Shown here one piece after another: positions 1-10,113 of a stretch of DNA of 64,000 nucleotides; positions within the stretch are counted from its first letter, which is position 1; each line of letters starts with the position of its first letter. Origin of the DNA: Nepenthes gracilis. Lineage: Eukaryota; Streptophyta; Magnoliopsida; Caryophyllales; Nepenthaceae. The notes under the pieces were generated by a model that did no database searches, was not told where the DNA came from, and worked only from the letters and a program-made list of their open reading frames with translations. Position numbers and translations under genes: made by a program. The stretch covers positions 4,486,126-4,550,125 of the forward strand of contig BSYO01000036.1 of NCBI GenBank assembly GCA_033239525.1, read 5' to 3'.

Positions 1-1303
1 AATTTTCCGTGGTATGTTCCGGAGATTGATAAAAAGTGCAATACTTCGCTGGATTTTCTCCCTCCGTGTTCTTCAGTGGCTTTGACCACTTTAGAAACTT
101 CTCCCCACATATCTGCATGAGGACGTTGGACTGTATGTCAATCAGAGAGTCAAGTTAACTGGCTTGTACTCCTTACAGTCCAATGCTCCGATCTTGTGCC
201 ACTTTCTGCAAGGATTGTCGCCTCTACCGTTCTTCCTCTTTCCCTCAGCAGGAAAAAAGCAAGGCTAGTCAGTCCTTTCTGGACGCTTCGCCTCGTTGGC
301 TTCTTCGGCGGCCGCGTAGGCCCTATGATGGACTCCGCCTCTAGGAAGATCTACGAGTTCTTGTGGGCTAGGAACTTGAAGAAATCGCCATGCGCCAATG
401 CAGAGATGAAACTACCAAGCTTCATCTCCTTGGTGAGCTTAAGGATCCTTCTAGCCTCTACTACAAATCACTCTAGAAACTTCCTCAGATTCTCTCCCGA
501 TCTCTACTTGATGTAGAAGAGATGTCACAACTGTTTCTCTTTCCGACAATTGGAAGCGTGCTAAGCTAAGAAGAGATCAGTGAGTTCGCGGAGGCTCTGA
601 ATTCAGTTTGATGGGAGACGATTGAATCAGATTCGGGTGTCTCCCTTCAAGATGAAAGGAAAGTAACGGCACATTGTCGCCTCCTCCAGGCCTTGGAAAC
701 TCAAATGGGTGCGGAAGTAATCGAGATAATTCAAGGGATCAGTGCTCATATTGTAAAAATCCAGTGCTGGCATTTTAAACTTGGCCTGCAATAGACGATT
801 TAAGATGTCAGCAGTGAATGGAGATCTCTCAAGATCAGCGGCGTTTTTGTTGCTATCTTTGAATACGCGGTTCCAAATCTTCTCAACTTTTGCATCCACT
901 CAAGAGGCATTCCCAGATCTCTTGGAGTTAAAGTATGTCCTCAACTCCGTTCTTTCAGCAATGTGGCGCGTAGTCGATCGGCTACTGCCGCTGGTGGATC
1001 GGACGATCCTGGAATCTCCCTCCTAAGCCTGAGGCCTAGGCTCTTCCCAAGAGTATCAGCGATTTCTTCTCTTGGGACTCTCGTCCGGAGTCCCACGGCC
1101 CAAGCACCCTTCAAGTCCTGGATGGCTCTCGGCCAAAATGGGATCCAAGGAGGGCTAAGCCACCTGCTTCTTCTTACCCTGGCGAGTGCAAAGCATTTGG
1201 AGTATTTTGGCTGCCCTCTGACCAGGTTACCAACTGAGTGGTCTTGGTCACGAGAGGCAGCATCTCTAGCGGGAATGCCATCTTGGGCTCTGGTGTTCAC
1301 CAT
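1..1303 (-). pseudogene. gag: gag of element A (Tat-type), interrupted and incomplete
   Basis: The reading frame opens with MVNTRAQ at 1303, a start seen in many plant Ty3/gypsy gag genes and also in element G. After a Glu/Arg-rich N-terminal section, stopped once near 941, the capsid-like part follows at 899-627 with the motif FKMPALDFYN...TDPLNYLDYFRT and MCRYFPFILKGDTRI. Decayed C-terminal gag, including an AEEANEAKRPERTD block shared with F and G, continues to the window edge around 250-330. Gag would form the retrotransposon particle. In-frame stops after 941 and 627 mean it cannot be made intact. The long plus-strand frames here are shadows. Confidence 0.75.
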
Positions 1304-1355
1304 TTTATTTGATAAAAGTAGTTTTAAGGATAAAAGTGGTTGGCTTTTTGTTAGC

Positions 1356-1374
1356 TTCTCATAAACAGTGCCAA
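1356..1374 (-). other. Primer binding site of element A
   Basis: The minus strand next to the LTR reads TTGGCACTGTTTATGAGAA, aligned with TTGACGCTGCCTATGGGAA in F. It is a worn version of the TGGCGCCGTCTGTGGGAA-like site common in this lineage. I have not assigned the tRNA. Confidence 0.6.
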
Positions 1375-2370
1375 TGATGCGTCTTGGATCCAAACTTTGA
1401 ACAGATTCAGGTTGAGTAGTCCATCGAATTTTGGTTACATCCACTGAGTCTCAGATCTTGCGTACCACAACTTCAAATAAGATGTTAGGTGACGACGAAA
1501 TGTGGCCCCACCAAAAATACTCGGACACTCAAATCAGTATTCATCCTTTTGAAGACTAGAAGGTGGATGCAGAGAATATAGAATGAATGCTTGGTGAGTG
1601 TTTGTGGATGTGGGAGTGTACCCATAGAGAGAGTGGATTTGGATACTTGTACAGAGTAGATTATCTAAGTATTGAGTTCGCAGAGAACTAATAGTGGAGA
1701 GACAGAGAGAGAGAGCGCGTTAGGATGCTCGAGAGTTTGAGAGTTTCTGAGAGTTTCAGATTGCTTGAGAGCTTTTGTTGGTAATAGAAGGCATTCCTAT
1801 GGAGGGAGTTTCCATAGCCTTTTATAACTATGGCCCCTTGGATGCCTTCCTTACACATCAAGGCTAGATGCCTGCCTTCTGTGAGGAATTGTTGCCTTTC
1901 ATGCGTAGGCATAAGCATCGTTTCTGCGTATAACGATCAAGGAGGTGGATCTCCTTCTATCTGTGTATTGTTATCATTAGGGTTTCTAACAGATCATGCG
2001 TGGATTCTGGCACCTTCCTCCCAAGATGTGCTTTGATTCTGGAGATAATCGTTACAGTGAAGATTGCCTTCTTTGGAGATGCAAAAAATTAGGACAAAGG
2101 GCTGTTGTGGCATAAAGATGGACACGTGGGCCAATTTAGGCATCGACTGCATCCGTCCTGGGTCTCGATTGACCTACTTGCCACTTCACCGATCAATGGA
2201 AGTATTAACTGTCCTAAACTCAAATGGGCTGTCCAGATCTTTGGCCTCTGTCGGCCCACTTGCTTCTTGTCCAGTTAACGACAGCATTGACTGTCCAGAC
2301 AGAAATAGGCCGTTGAGGATTTGAATCGTTTCCTCCTTTGTGGGCTAACCCATTACTAGCGTCCCCATCA
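1375..2370 (-). repeat. 5' LTR of element A (about 996 bp)
   Basis: On the minus strand the LTR begins TGATGGGGACGC and ends ...GACGCATCA, with TG/CA termini like the LTRs of element F. It is about the same length as F's LTRs (988 and 966 bp) and co-linear with them. A TATA box reading TATAAAAGG on the minus strand lies at 1819-1827, at the same place in the LTR as in F. The CT-rich leader (minus strand) around 1690-1730 also matches F. It is followed immediately by the primer-binding-type sequence. Confidence 0.85.
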
Positions 2371-3504
2371 ATTTCGATGGGCCCTGTATTTGTTTTTATA
2401 ACACTCCAAGATTTCTAGATTAATGGGTATTATCAAATTTTAAATTAACCAACCTGCTTTTCTAGGATGCGATATTTAGCATGCTCATGCATATTTTTGA
2501 TAGAATGGTCAAGCTCAATGTACGTTCGAAGGACACATGTGTGTGTTTGGAACAAAATGTAGGTGTCTAAGGGGCCCTTATGCGCTTCATGATTAATACC
2601 TTAATACTTGATGCATGCGTCATAGGCACATATGCTAGTTTTCTATACAATGCCTCATTGTTCGATTTTTTAGTTTTTTTACACGATTTTGGAGAAAAGA
2701 GAAAAAGAAAAAAGAGAAAGATAAAGAGAAAGGAGAGAGAGAAGATAAGAGAAGAGGAAACCGAGTAAAATTTAAGAGATCTTTAATAATTTTAAGTTTA
2801 ATGTAAGTATATTCAGACCCTCTTTCCTTTGTTACTGATCTTTTCTTACCTATTAAATATTTTATATTTTAAATACTCATATATATACTATTTTCATATG
2901 TGATCCTACTTCTCTTTCATAAAATATTTATGAAATACATGCATATAATTCAAGTATATTGTACTTAAAAGCTGAGTTTTTATAGCAATATATATATATA
3001 TATATATTTATTTATTTATTTATTTAAATCATGTTTAAATGGTCTTACATATTTTTCATTTTCGGATATATATTTATTCATATCTATATTTGAAACAAAT
3101 TAATGAAACTATATTTGATATGCATATTTTTTCAGTATGAAAAATTTAAAAATATATTCGCATTTAAGTAAAATTTTTAATTTAAATTATATATAAATTA
3201 TTGTGGACAAATGACGAAAAATATTATGATATATCCTATTATATTATAAGTAAAATAAAAGTCGCATTTATTATTTATGAGTCAAAAAAATGATATTCAA
3301 TTTCATCTATACGGTTATATATAGACTGTTCAATTATAAATCTTAAATAATAACGTACTTCCTTTATTTATGCAAAAAAATTACAATCTAAACTTCAATT
3401 ATTTGTCATCTATTAGTGAGATCATCGTCAATCTTTGGTCTCGTAAATTTTTGGCATGAGTTGAGTATAATTCAAATATTGTATGATTTATTAAATTAAT
3501 CTTC
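2371..3504. other. AT-rich spacer with a possible LTR remnant
   Basis: No gene is visible. From about 2397 the plus strand reads TATAACACTCCAAG, resembling a TGTAACACC-type LTR start. It is followed at 2690-2770 by a purine-rich GA stretch and a leader-like segment near 2790-2815, an order also seen in the chromovirus-type LTRs of this window. That suggests a worn plus-oriented LTR, but I found no second end or target duplication. A TA/TATT simple-repeat patch sits at 2988-3025. Confidence 0.3.
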
Positions 3505-3509
3505 AATTT
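3505..3509. repeat. Left target-site duplication of element C (AATTT)
   Basis: AATTT directly precedes the TGATGG start of C's 5' LTR and recurs at 16263-16267 directly after the CA end of its 3' LTR. This fixes both borders of the whole nested stack. Confidence 0.85.
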
Positions 3510-3823
3510 TGATGGATTCAGTATGATTGGCCCAAGAAAATAAAATCGCTTAATCACTTCGTCTTATCTACAAACGATTGTTACGGGTAGTCGTGACTGT
3601 GGTTATAAAGGGAGAAAGAATGACCACCTCTAACTTGATAAATATCCTCTTCCTAGTGGAGGGGAGAGAGAGAGAGCCATGGTAGAAAAAAAGAGAAGAG
3701 AGGCCCCTGAGGAAAAAAGGATGAGGTTCCAGAGGGAAATGGTCAAAGAATGAAGAGAGAAAAAGGGAAAAGAGACTTAGAGAGCACTGCCCCTTAAGTC
3801 CTCCCATAATCTATCACTCCTTC
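3510..3823 (+). repeat. 5' LTR of element C, first part
   Basis: It aligns base for base with the start of C's 3' LTR at 15572: TGATGG, then GGCCCAAGAAAATAAAATCG, the GGGAGAAAGAATGACCACCTC block and the GA-rich stretch. It stops at CCTTC (3819-3823), where element D enters. The remainder resumes at 12490. Confidence 0.88.
3819..3823. repeat. Left target-site duplication of element D (CCTTC)
   Basis: CCTTC here pairs with CCTTT at 12490-12494. The uninterrupted 3' LTR of C reads CTCCTTCGAAG at the same place, which confirms the insertion point. One base has mutated on the right side. Confidence 0.8.
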
Positions 3824-4687
3824 TATAACATCTCAAATTTTTTTTCAAAATAATTTAAAATATTTGTTATTATTATTGTTCGGAAATATGGGTATGAAGA
3901 AGATTAATTAAATATTATGAGATTTTGAGGAATGATTGGCATTGTGTAGTGGCACCCAGAGCGCGCCCGTGCCATTATCCGAGGACCGATTTAAATTTTA
4001 AAAGAAAAAAATATAAAAATAAAAATATATAATAATAATAATAATAATATATAAGAAAAAAAGGAAGAAAGAGGATAAAAAGCAGCACGCGGGTTCGAGG
4101 AGAGAGAAAAAGGGGATAGAGAGAATGGAGGGTTTCGTGGGAAGAAGGCGGCACAGGAGGCCACCGGCCATCATCACCGTAGCAAATCGATGCCGGAATG
4201 GCAGCCCAGTGAAGCCACTCCCTGATTCAACCCCCCCATTTGTGCGATGGTGTGAGAGGAAGGAGGAATCACGCCGACCGAAGGAGGAGTCGCCACTATC
4301 GCCGCCGTTGCCGGAGGAATCAGGTGAAATCGAGGTAAATAAATCCTTTCATTTTCTTTATGGATGTTGATTTTCGGATTGCATGTACCGATTTTGGAAG
4401 GAATCTGATGAAACGATAGAATGTGGGAAACAAGCAACGCGCTCAACGTTGGGTTGCACGGAGAGAGAAACGACGGGATGGGCGGCGAGAGCGGTGCTAT
4501 AGATGGGTCGTCGACAGCGGCGGCGCACGGAGGAGGCCATGCACTGGTGGTCGGCGACAGCATGCGGCGAGGACCCGTAGAAAAAGAGAGTCGTCGAGGA
4601 GAGAGAAGGTTTCGAGGGAAGGGCGATGGCCCGAGAGGTGGCAGAGGCAGCGTTGGCGCCGGGTGAGGTGACGCGAGAGAGGCGTCA
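3824..4687 (+). repeat. 5' LTR of element D, first part
   Basis: It begins TATAACATCTCAAATTT, a mutated TGTAA start, and aligns with the 3' LTR from 10114 through the GC-rich segment GGAGGGTTTCGTGGG and beyond. It is cut at CGTCA (4683-4687) by solo LTR E and resumes at 7062. An AT-rich TATA-like run and a GA-rich leader at 4048-4120 suggest the promoter and transcript start lie there. Confidence 0.85.
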
Positions 4688-6801
4688 TGACCCAAGAATA
4701 CAATATACGTATGTCAAAAATAAAATCAATAATAATATTTTCATCAATCATAAAAATCTAACCCGACTGTGACAGTCATACACATATAAGGCCCGATATA
4801 ATAAAATATGCACAAGATCTCATCAAATATAAATCCAAATAAACATAATACACAACCTACTATCCATAATCGCAAAGGAGGTATTATACATAATAACAAC
4901 TCATCAATATAATACAATAACTCTAATATATATTCCGTACATAGATCAAGACTCTCATCCGCCATAGATACAATCATATCATAGTCTCGAGATCAGAAAT
5001 ATAACCAATATGAACATCTCTAGTCCCCGAGAGATCTGCCGCATCTGCTAATGTCCAAACTCCTACAGGCATATCCAAGCCACTGGTCTGAAGGGATAAA
5101 ATATGAAAACTTGAGTTTAGAGCTCAGCAAATATCATATATATAAACAATGCATATAAATCAGAGAAAATGGATGACACATTAACACCTTGTAAAACATA
5201 AAAAACAAGATCCGTAAAATATCTGAAAATCGAGAAGATACGTCGTATTAAATCATCGTCCGTATCAAACAATCTCTCCGGGACATAATCGCAATAAATA
5301 ACGATCCAGTCAAATATTATAGAAGATATCATATCATATGATTCGAGGTCACATTGGCCGCAACCGTGACCACATCCATGTGGGACACATACCATCATCC
5401 GAATATAAATCTCATAATGTAAAAATCGAGAGAAGACCGCCGGAACTAAAATATAAATCAAAACACATTCCGAGTTTATCACATATTTATACGTACGAGA
5501 CATTCCTATCGCCCAATCGTGGAACAAACCACATATCTCAAATCATAGTCCACGCAATACATGCAGAAATACAAAGTATGCACGAAATCGGAAAATCAAA
5601 AATTAATAATACCAACTTGAGGAAGGGTTACCCTCATCCAGTAACCACGGCTATATCAGCTGCGATTTAAGGCAGCGACTCAAGGTTCGGTTAAGATTTA
5701 GGCCAGTAGCTCAAGGCCATGCATGTACTCTGTCTCCCATGGATTCGGAACTTACTCACTATATTTTGTCACCCAAGGTTTTGGTTAGAATCTCAAGTTT
5801 ATGTTATATATTAGGACGTTTGAATATATTATTTCATTAATTCCTTTCGATGGTTTTCATTCGAACACACAGTGAGGTAGGTCAGCTACTAACTGCCCAA
5901 ACCTTCCTACTGGCGGAAGGGGACCACATCATATACGTCCCTATCGGGACTAAGCCTTCCCGTCAAGAGCGGTATCAAAATCTCATGCCTCGGATCACAT
6001 ATAACAACCCATTGGGTCTCAAACCACCATGGCCCCTAGTAGCACGCGTGTAGACCGTCGTACGGCTTGATCTACGGTTCCACAACATACGGATACACAA
6101 ATATACATATATTCCATGCTAGTGTTCGAAAACCCTTTAAATTATAAATATCCATATAAAACCACCGCACGACCCGAAAAACATACATGCATGTACATAT
6201 TTAATAAATTAAGTGTACATAAAAATACATACATGTTAAAAAAATCTCCAACAGTAGTCAAAATATATCAAAAATTAAATCAGACCAAAAATAGGGATAA
6301 ATGACACTTGCCTCGACTTTATACTCCGCAAATCTGAAGAAAAGAAGTCCCGAAGCATCCAATTTGGGTGTTTTCTCTCCTCTGCCGCCCCTTTTCTCTC
6401 TCCTCTCCTCTTGGGTCGCTGCTGTGCGCCGCCGCCACTCCTCTTCTGTCTCTCGACCACTGCACCGCCTCACCGGCAACCGCTGCTACCTTGCGTGGTC
6501 GTCACCGGCCTTCTCGGCGTCATCCTCTCTCTCCCGCAGCAACCCTCTCTCTCCCATGCGGCTTCTCCCCTACGCATGGCTCACACCATGCCACCACCGC
6601 TGCCTCAGCCGGCGACCGCCGTGGCCTCACCCGCGACCATCATTGTCGTTGCCTTCCACCACCGTGCCGATCTCCTCTCTCTCCTCTCCCTTCTCCTCCT
6701 TCTCCGCCTACAAAAAACCCTAGCCCCCCCGTTTACTCTCTCTCACTCTCCTCTTCTCCCTCTCTCTCCGCGATCTCTCTTTTTCCTCTTCTATTTTCCC
6801 C

Positions 6802-6883
<82 letters not shown>

Positions 6884-7056
6884 CCTTTTATTTTATTCTA
6901 AAATCCAATCGGTATCGGACGATAACATAAGCGCTGCTCCGAGATTCCGATCATTCCTAAAAATTTGATAATATTATAATTTATTTTTACCATGTCCGAA
7001 ATATCCAAAATCATAATAAATATTAAAACAATTCAAATGGGATCCGAAATATTATA
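4688..7056 (-). mobile_element. Solo LTR E, reverse-oriented, nested in the 5' LTR of D
   Basis: The segment interrupts D's 5' LTR exactly where the 3' LTR is continuous (compare GAGAGGCGTC|GGTGGCAA with 10957-10980). Read on the minus strand it starts TATAATATTTCGG (TG mutated to TA) and ends CTTGGGTCA. It shares the AGGAATGATCGG motif and overall plan of D's LTR, and its 2369-bp length is nearly that of D's 3' LTR (2376 bp). The flanks CGTCA (4683-4687) and CGTCG (7057-7061) are its duplication with one mismatch. It is thus a solo LTR of a related chromovirus family, left after recombination between LTRs. Confidence 0.8.
6804..6879. repeat. (TTA)n microsatellite, about 25 units
   Basis: An uninterrupted TTA run lies inside solo LTR E, next to the CT-rich tract. 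It generates the poly-Ile and poly-Leu reading frames in this stretch, which are not genes. Confidence 0.95.
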
Positions 7057-7061
7057 CGTCG

Positions 7062-8646
7062 GTGGCAACGGCGGTGCGTGAGTGGTCGACGGTGACCGGA
7101 GGCAGCGTGTGCGAAGCCAAGCAGTGCCGGAGGGAACCTGGAGGAGAGAGATGGTAATCTGGTAGAGAGAGAAAGGCACAGTAGGAGAGAGAAACGTGTT
7201 GTTTGGGTATTTCGGACCATCCATTCTTCCGATCTGTGGGGTATAATGTTAAGGCAAGTGCACTCTTGCTCTCCTCTTTCGTTTTCATGCACATATATTA
7301 TATATATTAATTTTATGCATTACAAAATATTATCGGATGTGAATAATAATGTTTGACCGTATGTACGTTAAATATGTTGAATTATATATGTTCCAAAAAT
7401 TATGATTGAATTGTTTATGAAGGAATTATGATCGGAAGCTTTAAAGTTATGTTATGTATGTGATGAAAATTCTGTGAAAGCCTAAATTTCGAGAACCTGA
7501 AAATATATGATTCAAGATTAAGGATAAGAAAAGGGGATATTCTGCAATTAAGTTATGGGTTTCGACAATGGGCTTTGACCACAGGCTTCGACTATAGGCT
7601 TCAGCTATGGGCTTCAACTATGGGCATTGGCCACAAGTTTCAATTATGGGCTTTGGCTATGGGCTTTAGCCACGAATTTTACCCACGGGTTTCAACCATG
7701 AGCTTTGGCCACGGGTTTCGGCCACGGGCTTCAGTTATCGGCCTCGGCTTTGGGCTTCGGCCAAGGGTTTCAACTATGGGCTTCGGCTATGGGTTTTAGC
7801 CACGGGCTTCGGCCGCAGGTTTCAGCTATGGGTTTCGGCTATGAGTAGTTCTCCTAGAGTGAGAACTATAAGATTTCAGGCTTAAGAGTAGAATTTTTTC
7901 AAGAAAATAAGATGTTACGAACTTTAACCTATGATGTTCATCATATAGTATATTTTGGCCTGCCTTGGTATAATTTGACCAGATAAGAAATTAGAAATGA
8001 AATAAAGAAATTGAATGGCTTTATGAAAGTTTAACTTTCATGCATGGTTTAAAAACTGGTCATTGTTACTTATTCCTGCACATATTCATATGTACATATA
8101 TCGTTATGCTTTTAATATGAATTGCATATTCTTAGATATTTATTTTTGTACCTTGCTGTGTTTTAGTTCACTCTTGCTATTTTTCCTCCCTCCAGTTGAG
8201 TATGAGTTGTACCCATTGAGGCAGGGTAGAAGATTTAAGTCAGCTAGGCATTGAAGACGATGACAAATTATTTTATGGACTTAGTTTTGTAGCCTTAAGC
8301 TTTCTGATGGATTATCTTGTATTTCTAATGAATTTTATTTATAGAAGTATGCATATGATGAGGATGATATTACCGTAGTATAATTTTCACTGTATCAATA
8401 AATGTTTATGCTTCTGTAAATTTTGTTATGGATAGTTGGGTACCTAGTGGCATCAGTTATAAACCAACTTCGTACCGATTATGACGTTGCCGCCACGTGT
8501 AATTTTGTGGCTTTTGAATCCTGTGATATGCTTGTAGATTTATATGCTGTGTTATACAGGATATTTACAGGTTTTTGTATTTGGCCGACATCTGTATTAT
8601 AGTTGGACCCTCACCAATTTTCGGTTTGGATATGGGATATCAAAGA
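7062..8646 (+). repeat. 5' LTR of element D, second part
   Basis: It continues the LTR after solo LTR E, aligned with 10966-12489: GGTGGCAACGG, the 13-bp minisatellite, the TATTTTGGCCTGCCTTGGTATAA block, and the closing GGCCGACATC...TTTTCGGTTTGGATA. It ends just before the TGGTATTAGAG primer site. Together the two parts give about 2.45 kb. The excess over the 3' LTR comes partly from five more minisatellite units. Confidence 0.83.
7557..7842 (+). repeat. 13-bp minisatellite, 22 copies, in the 5' LTR of D
   Basis: The stretch is 286 bp, exactly 22 units of the form GGGCTTCGGCTAT or GGGTTTCGGCCAC, with no spacers. Variation is confined mostly to positions 4-10 and the last three bases (TAT or CAC). 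The matching array in the 3' LTR (11465-11685) has 17 units, so the number changed after insertion. Confidence 0.92.
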
Positions 8647-10113
8647 TGGTATTAGAGAAAGAGATACCTTATGATTGATTTGAATCTTATGCGGAAACTT
8701 AGGATAGAAATAAGCTAGAATTAGAAGTTAAGTTATCATGAATCATATATTTTCTAAGTTATAGATCTTGGGATGTTCTTAGGATGAATCATCTAGTTTC
8801 GAATGACCTATGGATAAATATCTTCTCGAAGAGATCTTGGGAGCATGTTCTAAGTCATAGACAGTTCGGTCACCGGATTGAGAATTGTCCGTATCCCCCT
8901 GCCGAACAGTGAAGAAGTTCAATGCCTTAGATTCAGTTTTGTGGAGACGGCACAAAATGTACAGGTCGTCTATCGTGATTGAAGGTGAGATTACTAAATT
9001 TTCATATTGTAGCACATGTATCATTTTGGGATCCTGAATCTGTGTTTTCATTTGTGATTCTAAAATTTATTCGTTTATTTAAGGATCTAGGCTTGATACT
9101 AGCGCTATCGAGGTCCACGACATTTACTTGCATCCATAAATATAATTGACCGTGCTGAATTGATTTATTTTGAGGTATCAAACTTTGATCTAATTTTGGT
9201 GATAGTGGGCAAATTGCCATGTCTGCGTAAGTTAGAATTGTAAGGATATTACACACTACAATTGGGTCGTGGGGTTTGGAATATGAGTCCAAATTGATCA
9301 AGGTATTGGGGGATTAGCATCGCCTAGCCTGCAAATCATTTAATGAGGATTTACACCCAATTCATTTAGTATATGAGACCACATCTGGAGGTCATTTCGT
9401 GGTCACTTGAGAATTTTGGTCGTGTGAATATTTAAAAATGTTCTTCGAAGGAAGATGTTGTGTTGAGCATGTAATTCCTCCGATAGCCTGAATGTGATTC
9501 TAAAGAGCATGAGAAATGACTCATTTGGGAAAGACTAATTGATGTCGCGAAAATATTTGTTTCTCTTGAGCCTATAGCTCCTGTGTGATCTAGGTGTTCA
9601 ATAAATCAATGAACAAAAATTATAGTTTATTTAGTATACAAGTAAATGGTCAATGAGAGTAGTGCAGTTGAAACGTTATGGCCCATAGCCCAGAGATTTC
9701 AGAATAAGAATGAGGTTCCACGTAATCAATTATTTTTGAGGCTTAGAATGAATTGAAATAGAAGTTCAATGGTTTGTTTGAGGTATTGAATTAAATTGGA
9801 GAATAGCCAATATAATTTGTGTTGCCTAGATTTTGAGGATTGTCATGAAGTCTCCCATAATTTAATGATTAAGGAAATAAATACGCGATCAAATTTAACC
9901 TTGTGGGAGATTAGAAATTTGTCTTATGATGAGACTCTAACCTGAAGTATTGAGAAATATGATGATTCATTGGGAAAATGACTCCTAGGATAAGTCATTT
10001 GATCAACGATGTGACATATGATCGTAAAGAAGGGATTTTAAAAGGATTTTTCCCAATAGTTAATCTTGAGGTTCGTCAAATTTTAAGGACGAAATTTTTG
10101 TAAGTGGGGGGAA
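8647..10113 (+). pseudogene. Interior of element D with gag zinc-knuckle and protease remnants
   Basis: After the primer site at 8647 there is no long frame. Two worn landmarks can be read. Around 8858-8900 a frame gives FGHRIENCPYPP, the back half of a CCHC knuckle as in chromovirus gag. Around 9030-9200 DPES-VFSFV and EVSNFDLIL recall the DSGATHSFV and DFDVILGMDWL parts of a chromovirus protease. Nothing like RT, RNase H or integrase follows before 10113. The minus-strand frames at 8779-9301 look like chance. The call depends on short motifs and is therefore only moderately sure. Confidence 0.5.
10085..10113 (+). other. Polypurine tract region of element D
   Basis: GGACGAAATTTTTGTAAG followed by GGGGGGAA abuts the TGTAATA start of the 3' LTR. 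This is the usual plus-strand primer context of Tekay/Del-type elements. Confidence 0.8.

Larger units (their letters stand above)
1..2370 (-). mobile_element. Element A: Tat-type Ty3/gypsy retrotransposon, 5' LTR plus gag, cut by window edge
   Basis: A reverse-oriented LTR (1375-2370) is followed, going left, by a primer-binding-type sequence and a gag gene that runs off position 1. The LTR starts, on the minus strand, with the same TGATGGGGAC...TAGCCCACAAAG beginning as element F, and the gag is clearly related to F's. A and F therefore belong to one family or to close sister families. Pol and the other LTR, if present, lie outside the window. The five bases right of the LTR are ATTTC; the matching duplication cannot be checked here. 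Confidence 0.85.

Noticed and set aside
2580..2768. 62-codon frame ending in a Lys/Arg/Glu-rich stretch
   Set aside because: The charged tail is a purine-rich simple sequence; the frame lies in a probable LTR remnant.
2397..3504. A defined plus-oriented chromovirus solo LTR
   Set aside because: The start resembles TGTAACACC-type LTRs, but no CA end or duplication could be found, so it is listed only as a possible remnant.
6368..6968. Overlapping 177- and 185-codon plus frames with long Ile or Leu runs
   Set aside because: Produced by the (TTA)n microsatellite and a CT-rich tract inside solo LTR E; the frames differ only by phase in the repeat.
7575..7799. 74-codon frame with repeating GFG/ATGF-type units, and 11483-11674
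   Set aside because: Direct translation of the 13-bp minisatellite. It cycles every 39 bp and is not conserved as a protein.
7557..7842. CRISPR-like array
   Set aside because: Units are contiguous with no unique spacers, and the DNA is a plant LTR.
3824..8646. A 4.8-kb LTR or a separate gene-bearing region left of the D primer site
   Set aside because: The 3' LTR is only 2.4 kb. The excess is solo LTR E, with matching ends and a duplication.
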